DNA from: Erpobdella octoculata
Taxonomy: Eukaryota; Annelida; Clitellata; Hirudinida; Erpobdellidae
Direction: 5' to 3'
Length of the DNA stretch: 64,000 nt
NCBI GenBank assembly: GCA_963978895.1
Contig: OZ022242.1
Location: forward strand, 38,196,179-38,260,178
Program-made: the position numbers and the translations under genes
Shown: piece by piece, positions 27,601-40,000 of the stretch
How positions within the stretch are numbered: position 1 is the stretch's first letter
Layout of the letters: each line of letters opens with the position of its first letter
Notes under the pieces: model-generated
Seen by the model: only the letters and a program-made list of their open reading frames with translations
Databases searched by the model: none
What the model was told of the DNA's origin: nothing

Positions 27601-28308
27601 TCTAAATTAAAATGTTTTATTTATTAATTTAACAAGGTTTGTTAACACTTATTTGCTTAACAATGCTAAGCTGCGGAAAAGTATGCTTATATGTATAGAT
27701 GTCTAAAACCCGGTTGCAAAGCTGGATGCTTCCCCGTCGGGGATCAATGTTTATTGGACCATCAATTTATCTAACTAATAAAATAGCCATGTAATTAGAA
27801 ACATATTACAACTTACTAGTATCTGTCGGTATCTATTGGTATAACATACATGTCCATATATGTATATAATATATAATATATAATCGTAATCGTATGGTAA
27901 TCACAACGTTTAGCTTATGTACTGAGGTTGTTGAATGGCTTGTTTGAAACTGTTTGATGCAAAGCTCGAGTTTGTTTTAGTGTACAATTAATTACACGTT
28001 TATTTATTGAGTTAATAATTTTATTTTCAAGCTTTTGAAAATGCTAAAGTGTCGCTAACGTGGTAAAACGTTTTACGTAAGACGGTGCTATATTATAGTA
28101 CATAGCTACCAACTTCAAGAGGTGTTTTTCTAAGATAAGCGAAGTTTGCGTCTTCGTTTTCGTTTCAACAGAGTCTAACGAATTTTCACTGAAGATTCTT
28201 AAGTCTTCAATTACTTCATGACATTAAGTTTACAACGCATATTATAGTTAAGCGTGTTATGTTGAATCTGCAAGCAAATTTGAAGTTTTTTTTTCTATGT
28301 TTTTATAG
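24627..28308. other. Intergenic or long-intron sequence, no firm gene
   Basis: AT-rich, low-complexity DNA. It may contain further 5' exons of the minus-strand gene ending at 23921 and the promoter or 5' UTR exon of CDC25, but none could be supported. A motif (atcacaccactacagaaacaataagtagacatt) at about 25615-25648 recurs at about 30779-30812 and marks a dispersed repeat. (GA)-rich DNA lies at about 26840-26910. Confidence 0.5.
25121..25303 (+). CDS. Possible small basic protein or first coding exon
   Basis: A 60-codon ATG-started frame (cacgcATGg context) is rich in Lys, Ser, Pro and Arg (MAKHKHSKSPNKKPTSPNKK...). It ends ILPG-stop, where CCGGG|gtaaag could instead be a splice donor. The composition differs from the AT-rich surroundings and is not simple-repeat derived. 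No family is recognised, so it is a weak candidate only. Confidence 0.25.
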   Translation: MAKHKHSKSPNKKPTSPNKKLTSLRRYMHSINQKLQQKWNVFREDLGQSFPRRRVAILPG

Positions 28309-30371
28309 ATGTCATCGTCAGATCTACAACATTCCGACGACATTTGGATGGATGGCGACGGAGACGGTAACTACACATCTGTGGCAATTCCCAAAACTGA
28401 GGTTATCAAGACTATCAAGAACCCTAGAGTACGAAGAAAACTGTTTCCGGAGTTTGATCTCGAAGAAAAGATTACTCATCGATCCAGCCATCCGTCATCA
28501 ATAATATCCAAAGGCAGTGATGACGAGTCTAAGCGTCTGGAATCGGTTACAGTTAGTAGAACGTGTAAACGAAAATTTAATGATGACAACGACGATGATG
28601 ATGATGGACAGATTGGTGATCGGACAAAATCGAGACGAAGAGATGCCGACCAGAAGCGTTTAATGATGACATCGTCTGTTCCGCTCGCTGAGCCGTTTAA
28701 TTCCGCCCGTCACTTTGGCACAGCGACCGGAACTAAGAGCTTTCGAGGTGGCGCAGACAGCTGTGAAAATCTGCAAAATTCGCCCTACGCCTGCGGATTG
28801 GCTTTTCCAGTCACTCCGCTCTGTGGAACATTCAGAAATCTTATTCATTATGATGATGAATTTGATGATGATGATGATGATAAACAAGCATACAACACCT
28901 TCCGATTCGGTTTGGCATCCAGGAAACAGGCCGCAGTCAGTGGCAAGCGCAAGTTGTTTAGTTTCAAAAGTTCTCTAAATACCGGCAACGATACTGGCGC
29001 CAGCGGAAAGGCTAGCCTGAAAAAATTTCATTCAGAAATCGAGTCTCAGATAGGCCAGGCGCTCAGCTTGTGTGATGACAATCCAGACTTGATAGGAGAC
29101 TTCAGCGTGCCTTGCGCCCTGCCCCTACTGAAAGGTGGTAGGCACGAAGACCTGAAAACCATATCTCACAACACGGTACATTCATTAATTTTATTTTCTT
29201 GAGGTTTAAATTTTTCCATAGCTCGATTTTTTTGTTTACGTTTTCGTAACTTTTTCCAGTTTTTTTTTGTTTTTGGAGAAAATAACTTTTAGATTATAAA
29301 TGCGAGCTGGTTGCATTTTGCATTGCAGATGAAACTGGTTCTGGAAGGCGACTTCGATCAGCTGATTGGAAGCTATCAGGTGATCGACTGCAGGTTTCCG
29401 TACGAGTACAATGGCGGACATATTGTGGTGAGTAGCATTATTTGAGTGATTGCAACGCCATCATCATTATCCTCTTCATCATCCTCTTCCTTCTCCTCAT
29501 CATCATCATTGTAATAATGTTTATTATCAACTTCAGTCACCAACGCTTCGAACTTGGTTCCACCCCTCTGTTAATTTTAACACTCTTAGCTGATCATCAC
29601 CATGGCAGCAAATCTTTCTTGGCTCTATAAAATCATCATAATTTATTGTCTCACACAAGGGCTCGAAAAACTTGTACACGAAAGAAAGCGTGACCAATGA
29701 ACTTCTGAACCGTAAGGGGTCACAGCCGGCAAGCACTGGCAAGCAACACATTCTCATATTTCACTGCGAGTTCTCTGTGGAAAGGGGACCGAAATTGTAA
29801 GCATCCATACCATGTACCATACTTTTAATTATCATAATATAATAAATATAAATATTATAAATATATATATTTATTAAATATATGTATCCACTTATTTTTA
29901 CTAACTTTTTCAATCTATTGCTAACATTATATATATATTATGCACATTTTATTCTGCCTGTTAGAAAATTAATGCAGTTTCAAAGAAGCAATAAAATTCT
30001 TCTAAACTCACTTTTATTATTTATTATAATATTCATCAATAAAACTTATATCATAGACGTGAAAATAATTACTAATTTTAATAGTTATGTAATCGCTAAT
30101 CTTTATCCTCTCGCGAAAAAGACTCAGATTTCTTCGCAACGGTGACAGAGACCTCAATAAAGAAAACTACCCGAAACTCCTGCACCCAGAAATCTACCTT
30201 CTCGAGGGGGGTTATAAAGAATTCTACCAACACCACCCCACGTTGTGCACCCCGGAAGGGGGATACGTTGCCATGAAGGACCGGGCCCACATCGACGAGT
30301 GCGCCGTGTTTAAAAGCTTGACAAGCAGATCTTCCAAAGTTTCAAGAATTCTTAGGCCAAAATTTAGTTAG
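28309..30371 (+). CDS. CDC25: M-phase inducer phosphatase CDC25, 4 exons
   Basis: Dual-specificity phosphatase that removes inhibitory phosphates from cyclin-dependent kinases and drives mitotic entry. Exons: 28309-29175, 29329-29427, 29660-29796, 30128-30371; 448 aa. The catalytic rhodanese-fold domain is split over the exons. It starts EDLKTIS, then YQVIDCRFPYEYNGGHIV, then the active-site loop HCEFSVERGPK with Cys near residue 358 and its Arg six residues on, then YPKLLHPEIYLLEGGYKEF. It ends with a basic tail (SSKVSRILRPKFS). The N-terminal half is low-complexity and acidic, with SP/TP sites (NSPYAC, VTPLC) of the kind phosphorylated in this family. The ATG directly follows a pyrimidine-rich tract and tatag, so the first coding exon probably begins at a splice acceptor with a 5' UTR exon upstream. 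Confidence 0.93.
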
Positions 30372-31565
30372 CGGAATCTCAGTGGAGAGCTTTTCAGTCG
30401 AGATCTGTGCGCGTATTGTTACATTTTTTGTAGCCATTGATTATTGATAGATTGATTGGTTGTTTGTTTATCTGATTGACTGGTTTCGTACAGCTTAACG
30501 ATACGTTATTCAACCTGTAATATTAATTTAATTGTAAATTTTTGTATATAATTTGTACATATATTTAACACTTTACCTTTGTAAATACTTGCAACTAATA
30601 ATTTTAACCAAGTAAATGTTTTTACTCCTTTATTGTAAATATTCTTGTAAATAGAAATTATGAAATTTTTTATTTTTTTTGCATTAAAATATTGAAAATT
30701 GCTTCGACGTGGAGTTTGTTTTGCTTATAATTGGTATTTAAACACACCCATAGATATTTATATATCCTAAGTCTATGATCACACCACTACCGAAACAATA
30801 AGTAGACATTAATTAGACATACTTAAAAATCTACCTTCTCGTTAAACGCTGATGATTGATTCTGAGCGCAATTGCGTTTAGGGCTACATTCTTACATTGT
30901 TAGAAAGATAAGCGAAAGCAATATAAGACCGACATCGGACACAAAAATGCAAACCAACGTACACTACATACCCTCAGAAACATCCATGTATACATATATA
31001 CACACGCACATACAGTCAGACACACAAGCATAAAGATCTACAACAATACTCAAAAATCGCAAATGAGACTAGCTTTGCAGATTCGTGTAAACGGCACCAG
31101 TGAAAATTTTAGCACGGAGCGTCACTTTAGAAAAGCATGAGGGCAATTTTTTTTAAGGCTAAACTCTCCTTTTTTTTAAATAGCTGATGATCGGGAATAG
31201 GGGTAATCGTAGGTACTTTCTCAATTTTATTTTCAAAAACCTTATAATTTTTCATCCAAAAATAGCTGATGATCTGGGAGGAATAGTATGGTACTTTTTC
31301 CATACTTTGTTTAAAGTTTTTTCAAACAAACCAATTTTTTTTGGAAATTCTTTTGAGGGGAAACACTCCTTCTCAAGTGACGCTCCGGATTTTACCCATT
31401 GCTATTATTAATAGTAGGAGAGGCTTTTTCAGCCCTCTCTTTTCTCTCCCTTACTTTCTATGTATTTCTTTTTCCATGTGAGATGCTCGTTGAAGACATT
31501 CGTTCGATAGTCTTGGTCGCTGCTATTGCCCCGGCGGTTCGACGTGATTACATTCGGTAAAATTG

Positions 31566-31665
31566 CTAATAACCCTAACCCCAACCCTAACCCTATCCCT
31601 AGCTCTAACCCTAACCCTACCCCTAACCCTATCCCTACCCCTACCCCTAAACCCTATCCTAGGTA
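31566..31665 (+). repeat. Degenerate interstitial telomere-like repeat (CCCTAA)n
   Basis: About 100 bases of CCCTAA units and variants (cccta, ccccaa, ctctaa, cccctac). This is the complement of TTAGGG, the usual animal telomere repeat. Ordinary genes lie on both sides, so it is interstitial and not a chromosome end. A minimal match (gaccctaaccctc) also occurs near 38822. Confidence 0.75.
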
Positions 31666-31888
31666 GTAGCATAAAAATTTCAAAATATTTTTTTTTTAAT
31701 TTTATTAATATTTTTATATAAAGGTACAAACTCTGAGTTTGAATATACCATATAGTGTAAAAAAAATAAAATTAATAAAGATATAGCGAATCAAAGATCG
31801 CGTACCGCCGTGGCAATAGCATTAACGATAGTCTTCCACTCACTTTTCAAACTATTTTTTCTTTCTCTTTCTCTCTCATAGTTAAATT

Positions 31889-32102
31889 AAAAACAGGAAG
31901 ATCAACTTAATTGGCTTCTTTGGCTGTTTTTATTGTCGTCAATCTTTCCACTTCCTTTTTGTACGTCTGTGCCTGTCTGTGTTTGTGTGTCTTTGTATGT
32001 TTGCTTGTGTCTGTTGTCTTGTTTGTAGGCACTTGTCTTTGTATCAGCATGGAAATGAAAGAAGCCTTGCAGACTTTTCAAAGAATAATAAATTTCATTT
32101 TA
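31889..32102 (-). repeat. Dispersed repeat, copy 2 (array of one unit)
   Basis: Reverse-complement homologue of 20971-21392 with the same flanks (aggaagatcaact..., gacgacaataaaaac, ...tttcattttaa). It has only about one copy of the internal unit of about 34 bp, where the other has about seven. Confidence 0.75.
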
Positions 32103-32866
32103 AATTGTTAAAAGTTTTCTCAATTACAGCGTCTTCAAAAGAAGATGATTGTCGTTTTTTGAGAGATGTTCGTTTTATTTATTCAATTATCACTTAAAAC
32201 ACACAAAAATGTCTACAATTAAAGTTAATCATGCGATAAAAAATAAAAAATCACTATATTAGTATATGTATGCGTGTAGTAAAATATATACAGAACTATT
32301 ATGTACAAGTGATAAAAATTTGAAATCAAAGTTTGTGGTAAAAAACATGTTTTTTGCTTTACTTGTTCTGCTATAAGCATTGAATGAAAATAAAAATTAA
32401 TTTTTTATTCTAAGAAATATTGAAGTTTAAACAAAAAGTACTTGTTACACGCGATCACTTTTAGCAAAAACCTATTTTCGGATATTGCTTCATACTTCAT
32501 TTGTTTCGAAATGTTAGTCGAACGTCCTCGGCTTGGCTTCAACGGATTATATCGCATTCTAAATTAGTTTTTTGTGGGGTTTCTCTTCGTGGGTATCTGA
32601 TTAAAATATTTGTTCTATAAATACGATGATTTAAAGAAGCTGACTTTGTTTATTCAGCTCATCAAGCTAGTCTTTTTTGTTTTGGCAATATCAAATTCAA
32701 GACTAATCAAGAGTCAAAACAATCGCTATCACTATCTATAATATAGTTTATAGAACTAGAACTACTATAGTATAGATCTTAAATTTGTATAATATAAAAT
32801 CATTTTGATTGATTGATTAGAGTTAGACTTCTGAGTGTTTTTTTTTATTATTTAATAATCATTTAT

Positions 32867-32878
32867 TTTTAATTCCAG
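32867..32878 (+). other. Probable splice acceptor in the UBIAD1 5' UTR
   Basis: The tract tttttaattccag ends 16 bases before the UBIAD1 ATG. It looks like a 3' splice site, so the transcript probably starts in an unlocated upstream 5' UTR exon. Confidence 0.5.
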
Positions 32879-32894
32879 CTCAATTCCATTCAAC

Positions 32895-33944
32895 ATGATC
32901 GATGAAGCGGAAAAAACCTTCAACGTGAATTTGAATTCGGGAATCAACAAGGAGAAGCAGCAGAATTCAGAACTATCGAACGGCAGTGGTCACGCGACAC
33001 CGAACGGCGTCCACAAGTTTTTCGTCACGCGAATTCCAAAGCCAATGCTAGCCAAGCTCTCCCCTTATCTGGTAGCCCTTCGTCCTTGGTCTTTCACAGC
33101 GTCTTTCTGTCCGGTGGCTTTGGGGGCGATGTTACACTACAAGGCTACTTCTCAGTTTGACTTCATCATTTTCCTGGTCACCTGCATCAGCGCCCTTTCA
33201 GTCCATGCAGCCGGCAACCTCGTCAACACCTACTACGACTACGTCAGAGGCATCGACAGCAAGAAGAGCGATGACCGGACGTTGGTGGATCACATCTTGA
33301 GTCCTAACGACGTCTCCACGATGGGTGCCATCTGTTACATCATCGGTTGCCTTGGATTCATGGTGCTCTGTAGGGTCTCGCCAACACCCGTTCCCCACTT
33401 GGCCCTACTCTATTTCGGTGGCCTGTCGAGCAGTTTTCTCTACACCGGTGGTCTAGGGCTCAAGTACGTGGCCTTAGGCGACCTTCTAATATTTTTCACG
33501 TTTGGACCCCTCACCGTCCTTTTTGCTTACCTGGCTCAAGGAGGTCGGCTGAGCTTTTTGCCCCTCATCCACGCCGTCCCTATGGCGCTGAACACCGAGG
33601 CGATTCTGCACGCCAACAACTCTCGAGACCTAGTCGCAGATCGCGAGGCCGGGATCGTCACCCTGGCCATTCTGATCGGAAAGACGTGGTCGCACGTCTT
33701 GTTTGTTGCCCTTCTCTTTTTGCCGTATCTCCTCTTCATCCTGCTGGGAGCTCATTTTTCGCTTACCTTCTTCATACCGGTTGCGACCATCTTCTGGGCG
33801 TTCCCCATCGAAAGGAGGTTTCGAGGTGCCGGCAACTCGCAGGTGACAAAGGACCTGGCCAAGCTCAACCTGCTCATGTCTTTGTGTTACATCGTCGCCT
33901 GTCTACTCACGGACTCTTCCAAGCTTCCCGGCTTAGGGTTGTGA
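32895..33944 (+). CDS. UBIAD1: UbiA prenyltransferase domain-containing protein 1 (UBIAD1/heix)
   Basis: Membrane prenyltransferase that, in animals, makes menaquinone-4 and has been linked to coenzyme Q and sterol control in the ER/Golgi. It has 349 aa in a single coding exon, against about 338 aa in human. The N-terminal 45 residues are polar and not conserved. The body begins LSPYLVALRPWSFTASF. The first Asp-rich prenyl-diphosphate motif is GNLVNTYYDYVRG (about 107-119) followed by KSDDRTLVD. The second is NNSRDLVADREAG (about 241-253). About eight hydrophobic segments follow the UbiA pattern. The ATG (ttcaacATGa) is the first in frame. The gene is convergent with the PITPNM-like gene at 37084. 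Confidence 0.96.
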   Translation: MIDEAEKTFNVNLNSGINKEKQQNSELSNGSGHATPNGVHKFFVTRIPKPMLAKLSPYLVALRPWSFTASFCPVALGAMLHYKATSQFDFIIFLVTCISALSVHAAGNLVNTYYDYVRGIDSKKSDDRTLVDHILSPNDVSTMGAICYIIGCLGFMVLCRVSPTPVPHLALLYFGGLSSSFLYTGGLGLKYVALGDLLIFFTFGPLTVLFAYLAQGGRLSFLPLIHAVPMALNTEAILHANNSRDLVADREAGIVTLAILIGKTWSHVLFVALLFLPYLLFILLGAHFSLTFFIPVATIFWAFPIERRFRGAGNSQVTKDLAKLNLLMSLCYIVACLLTDSSKLPGLGL

Positions 33945-36900
33945 AGTTGTCGAGATCTGTTCTCGTGTCTCGTCTTTCGGTTCCAGTTTTTTTTTTTTGA
34001 GTGATATATTTGTTAGGATTGGCATGGGAGAAGAAAGTTAATGATGCTACATATTTACTGTATATATATAAAAGAATAATTTTCTTATATAGAATTTTAA
34101 GATGAAAAATGTCAAGTTGCATGTTTTGTATATAACACAATATGTTCAAACGTAGGCAATTGGCGATCAATGAATCTGTCTCACCATGCTTTGGCGCTTA
34201 TTTTTGCTTTTATTAGAAGTCTCTGGTCAAGTTTCAAATCCTACGGCCTTGACCGCTAAGAGTCATAATGCTATAAATATTTTTAAAGACATTTATTGAA
34301 CGTATTGTTTAATGTAATCTCATTGTATACAAGAGAGAAAGATTTTAGAGTTAACATTTTGCATGTCTCGGTCTGCTCTTAAAATAGATTTTTTTTTGTC
34401 TGCAACCTATTTTCGTGTCTCGTCTGTGCACGGCCAGTTTCTCGGTCGCACGTGTGGTTATTACGTGACAACCACGCTCGCGGTCCGAATATCAAACAGA
34501 TCTTTGAAACAGACTCGGCGTGTAAGATTACTCTCGTGAACATTGATCACCCGCCGTTCAAATGTCGGCCGATGAAATTCACGTAACGAGCTCGTTGAAA
34601 GAGAGAAATTCGGATCTGGTATTCGTCTCGCGAGTAAGAGATTTGTTTCGGGAACGCTGTCATATCTCTGTGTTCTTGCATTTCACAGGTAGCTCGTTTC
34701 TATTGACGACAAAAACGACTTTCTTTCAGGTTCAATCGACAACGTCACAGAAAACTATATTTATTTCATACGACTTGTAAGTACGACACGAACCCGAGAG
34801 TACGGTTGTGCATAATCAATCGATCGATCGAGGATACAAATATCACACGCGAGAGTAAACTATGATGTGTGTCGATCCAGACGCGTGCCATGACGTTTTC
34901 GAAAGCATTTTTTCAAGTACATGCAGGGCTTCACGGAGATCAAATGAAATTCTGTTTCAAGAGAAAGAGAGTGTAATAATACGTTCAGAATCGTAATACG
35001 AAAAAAGATTTCGAGAAATGAATCGCTACGACCTCGATACGATGAATGGCCGTCGAAACTTTTTCGTTTTCAAACATTCGGTCGTTAAAAACTGCGACCG
35101 ACTCAAAGCGACAACGTTATACATGTACGAAGAATTGTGCAACACTGCAGGCTTACGACAGAGATGCTGCAGAATATCCGTTAAATACTTCATCTACTAT
35201 TTTTGTATTGATAGAGTACAAAAAATACAGGCAGAAAATAATCAAAGTGTTCTTAAATACTACAAAAATACGTATGGTACTACGGTACCACGATACTTGT
35301 TCTGACGATACTGTATGTACTCGTTCTATTAATGACCACAAACACGTACCAAAAATACGCAACTGCTAAAACGTTTTACTAAGAAATCACCAACGAAATG
35401 AGATGCGCAATTATGTAGTGCCATGTTTCAAAGATGTGCGAAGATAAAAGAAAAATGAAATAAATAAAATCATTCTAGAACTGGTGTACAAAAGAGATAA
35501 ATTACAGTAATCAGTTAAATGAGAAATGTAATCAGTTGAACAAGAAATGTAGTGAGATGTGACGGTTACCATCGCCTGCTTACGCGTTGTCACAGATGCG
35601 GTTGATATCTGATTTTCTTGTGTAGAAATAAAAATAACTGCGCTAATCACGGCGGCCAATTACATCGAGCTTTTTTTCTAATGAATAATAAAATTCACGC
35701 AGCAAATAAACGCGATCACGTAATGATTTAAAAACGGAACGCGCTTGTTATAATTGAGAAGACGTGGTGCCATCATCGATAGAGCGCACACCAATCGAGA
35801 AGTACGTTTTTAAGTGAAACCTGAAAATGGGAGGAGTTTACAAAAATATAAACCTGAACTGTATTATTACAAAACAAAGAGAGAAGAAAAAATCAGAAAG
35901 CATATGTAATACATGTCCATTTATATATAATTTATTTATTAGATTTTATCACTTTTGTTTTTAAATTAATACATCAGAATAACAAATACAAATAATGATA
36001 ATAATAATAAGTAAAATATAATAATGATTAACGTGTAAAATACTAACAAAATGACTACGAATAAATTAGTACAACTAAAACAACTCGTTCTTTCACTAGC
36101 GACAACAACGAGACACTTGCGATTAAAACGACTACAAATACTACCTTACCTATTTGTACGGTTCTACGAAACGCATCGCGCATTCTGCCAGTGCCTCTTG
36201 CCCATCGTCGTAGGCCGACAGAAAATAAAACTTTCAACGCACGTAAAAACGTAAACAGAAGTGATGATGATGATGATGAGATAGCCGTCACCGTAAAAAA
36301 CTTGTATAAATTACAACTACAAGATGTAAGCACGTAAACGTAATAAAATTAAAATCCGCTTCCGGTTTGGGTCCGACTCGTTTGATATCGAAAAGTGGGG
36401 GCGGCGGGGAGAAGAGACGAGCACGAACCCATGAAGCGACCAATAGAAAGGTTAGATACAAATATACTTATAAACAAATATTCGATAATAATAAACGATG
36501 TTCATACAAAAAATAAAAAAATAATACGTCAAAACAAGTTCGCTTAAAAAAAAAAAATATACGACTCATCAAAACTAAACTAATCGATCATGATCCTCTA
36601 GCACGTTTCTATGCGTACAAATGTGCTGGAAATATAAATATACACACGTGTGTTGTTTATCGATGCGATGAATAGAAAACGTGCTCATGTTGTGTGTTCT
36701 CGTATCGCTGAGAAAAAATAAACGAGCGTGACAACAACAACGATGAATACACGCATGTTTGTTATTGTGTGCGTGTGTGCTGTAACGAACAGAAAGTGCA
36801 AGAGTCTCTGCATTCACGCCAGCACAGAATACGATAAAAAAAAATTAACAACAAACTCTGCATTAGTAGATGTAACAACTAAAACAACGACGTTGCTCCA

Positions 36901-37083
36901 ACAATGATGACGTCAAGATAACAACAACTGAAGCTAACGTCGTGACGTGACAACATCAGAAAATATACAACAACTTCTTAAACACGTCTAAGAACGTCAT
37001 CGTCACCATCATCGCGACGGCTACCATAAATATTACAATGAACAGAGAAATAAAGAAAGAAAGAAAGAGAGAGAGGTGATCTT
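33945..37083. other. Convergent 3' region between UBIAD1 (+) and the PITPNM-like gene (-)
   Basis: No gene is supported. The UBIAD1 3' UTR should occupy the left part and the 3' UTR of the minus-strand PITPNM-like gene the right part. Short frames (for example near 34562 and 35018) lack recognisable features. Part of the region (34400-35800) is less AT-rich and free of simple repeats, unlike most spacers here. Confidence 0.5.
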
Positions 37084-40000
37084 TCATGCGGTGTTCGGCG
37101 ATCCTTTAAAGCTGTTCGAGGTTTCGCTGACCGAAAGAAGTTTTCTGTGCGGTGGCTTGGGAGAGCGCGACTGGGAGTAGTATTGATGATGCTGTACCAT
37201 GGAGAAGGAGCCGGTGCGAAACAGGAGTTTCTGGTTGACCGACCTCAGGTTCCTCGAACTCTTGTTGAGGTCGCTCAGGTGAGACGCGTAACCATTGGCG
37301 ATCACCTGTGTGACAATAACAGGTGCGTTACGAGAAAGTACTAAATGATAATCAGCTTAATAATTTTTCTATCTTACTAAGACCCCTAAAAACTATTAAA
37401 TTTTAATTTAATTACAAAATTCATATTTACTAAATTAAGATTTCAACCTAAACATCACCCTTGTTGTCTATTTCTAACCCCCCCCCCAAATTTGTGGGCC
37501 TAACCGTGGCTTCTTTTCTGTTCTTCTTTGACACCTTCCCGACGATGAAGATCTGATCGGGTTGAAGACCGACCGACTGGTAGACGAAGACGTCCTTGTT
37601 CGACCCGTACGCCCCCGAGATGGTTATCTGCGCCTGGTGGTGTGAGATCGATCGGTCGTGAAAATGAAACGAGACGAAAAAAAAGAAAACGGTGAACCGG
37701 AACTGTAAAAACTTAAAAAAATAGATCATTTCAAAATAGTCTAACCTCCCTGACAAGCAGTCTCAGATTGGAGGCCTTCTGTCTCAGGGGTTCAGCGGAG
37801 AGCCCGTCGGTGAACCACAGCAGGCCGAGAGGAAAGTTGTGGCGGCCCAGCCACTTGGCGACCCTTCTGTGTTGCATGTCGGGACGGGCCGTCACGTAGA
37901 GGATGAGGTAGCCGATGTCGTGCCAGTACCTGGTGACGAACTTACGAACTTTTTGATCTGTCCAATCATGAATTCGTGACATAAAAGATACTCGGGTGGA
38001 AAAAACCAGCTCACCTGACCACGTCGACTGCTCCCGGTCTGACCTTCGGGTCCCTGCCCAGGATGGAGACGCTCGCCGTAAAGCTACCATCGATGCTGAA
38101 GACGACCACCTCGGTCTTCGGGGGAAGGACTGCCATGTAGAAGAAGGCAGAGGAACGGTCTACCCTACGAGGGGGGGGTTGATTTCAGAAGTAGTGAATT
38201 ATCACGAAAATAAAAATCAATTCACAAAATAAGATAAATATAAATCAATTCATAAAATAAGATAAATAAACAAAAAACTATTCTCCACAAGACTGGAACT
38301 GGAACCAACCTGACGATCATCTGTACGGGATACAGACCGGCAGGCAGCCTCTTACCCTCGGGTATGCTGTAGTTGATCCTCCCGCTCGTGTCAGTCACCT
38401 CCGTGGACAGGTACTCACTCTGACCTCTGACAGTCACGTAGACATCGACCTGTTAAGCCGTAGCCGTATAAAAACACAGGTGAAACCCTTTTCAAAGTAG
38501 GTCAAGAGTGGCACAGTTGACAAACCTTCTCGCCGGAGAGGCACACCATGTCGAGAGAGCCGTACATGAACCTGGCGACCAAAGACTGCGGCTTGCCCTC
38601 CATGACTACGACGTCGTTCGCTCTGTGATTCGGCGCCACATTCTGAGTGGAAGAAATGATAATTTTCAGCAACGAATAAACGTGAACTTTGCAAGTTCAC
38701 ACATGCAAGTACACACATAAGATCACACATGCAAGTACACACATAAGATCACACATGCAAGTACACACATAAGATCACACATAAGATCACACGTGCAAAT
38801 ACACACACAGGATCACACCCTGACCCTAACCCTCTGAGGTTTCACAAAGCAAGAGTGCGCCCTATAAATGTTCTACTACTACTAGTACTACTATTACTAC
38901 AACTACTACTACTACTGATCTGATTCCATCATCCTGACCTCGCACCACACACGCACACCTGCCGAGAGGCTCAGACCTACCCGAACTTTTAGGGCAGTTC
39001 TTCTCTTCACCCACTTTTCTTTCAACAGCTCCTGCTGACAACCTGGAATTTGCAGGAAATCCATAGTTTCTTCGTCGTTGGCGGGAAGATCTTGCCTGAG
39101 AACCTGCGAGTGTTTATCGGGTCGAGGTTAAAGTTCGTAACATTAGGACACACCACTTTATCGAGTGCGTGAAAGATAAAATATGATGAGCTAATGTCGT
39201 TAGTTGTTTTAGTCTACAATTCTCGTGAGCTGAACAAGTCACAGCGTGTCAGCCTATAATTTCGAACAAAAGACATGTCATCAGAAACACATCACATATT
39301 ATAAGTCATTTATAATTGATTTATTTATAAGAAGCTGAGCATCAGAGATGAATGAATCACATAGTGAAACCAATCTCCACCAAAAAAATGGTTCATAAAC
39401 AGAGGAGGGGTAGGGGACCACTGAGATTATATTACCTGTCGGAGAATGAAAGCCACGAGGTCGTTGGACTCCCAGAAACTAGAGTGAAGCAGAAGAGGTA
39501 GAGAGGAGGCCGGAAAGTTCTGCAGGGCGTCCGGGCAGTACACGGAGTAGTCGAGCCTTTTGAGACCCCACCAGTTCAAAGATACTGAATATAATCGCAC
39601 ACATAAAAAAAAAACTTACCAAAAACTTATTTATAAATGTCTCAAGAAACGATAAAAATCAAAAATACAGTCGATTCCGCTTAATTGGGACTTGGGCATT
39701 TTGGCCCAATTAAGCGGCTGCCCCAATTAAACGAATTTCACAAACAATTAAACAATGCATATTGTCGGTTTCAGTTCTTTGATATTTGGCCCAAATAAGC
39801 GGCTGCCCCCAATTAACCGGCGGCCCAATTAAGCGGAATCGACTGCATTACTAAAAGTGAAATCAACGAATCCTTCCGAATTACCGGACTCGACGAGACC
39901 GGCCTGGAGATGCGATTGGATGCCCGAAGCCTGGCTGTCGTGTCGGCCCCTCCCAGCTGGAACGTCGAGTAGCGAGAGATCGTCGTCGTTGGCGTTATTT

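Larger units (their letters stand above)
30372..32877 (+). other. CDC25 3' UTR and intergenic region before UBIAD1
   Basis: After the CDC25 stop the DNA is AT-rich, with candidate poly(A) signals such as attaaaata near 30684. It then holds a dispersed-repeat match (about 30779-30812), a degenerate telomere-like tract (about 31566-31665) and one copy of the repeat shared with 20971-21392. No gene is supported. Confidence 0.5.

Noticed and set aside
31566..31665. Chromosome end
   Set aside because: The CCCTAA units are degenerate, only about 100 bp long and flanked by genes on both sides.
34562..35369. Several 70-107-codon frames between UBIAD1 and PITPNM
   Set aside because: No family features, overlapping frames, and the position fits the 3' UTR of the minus-strand PITPNM-like gene.
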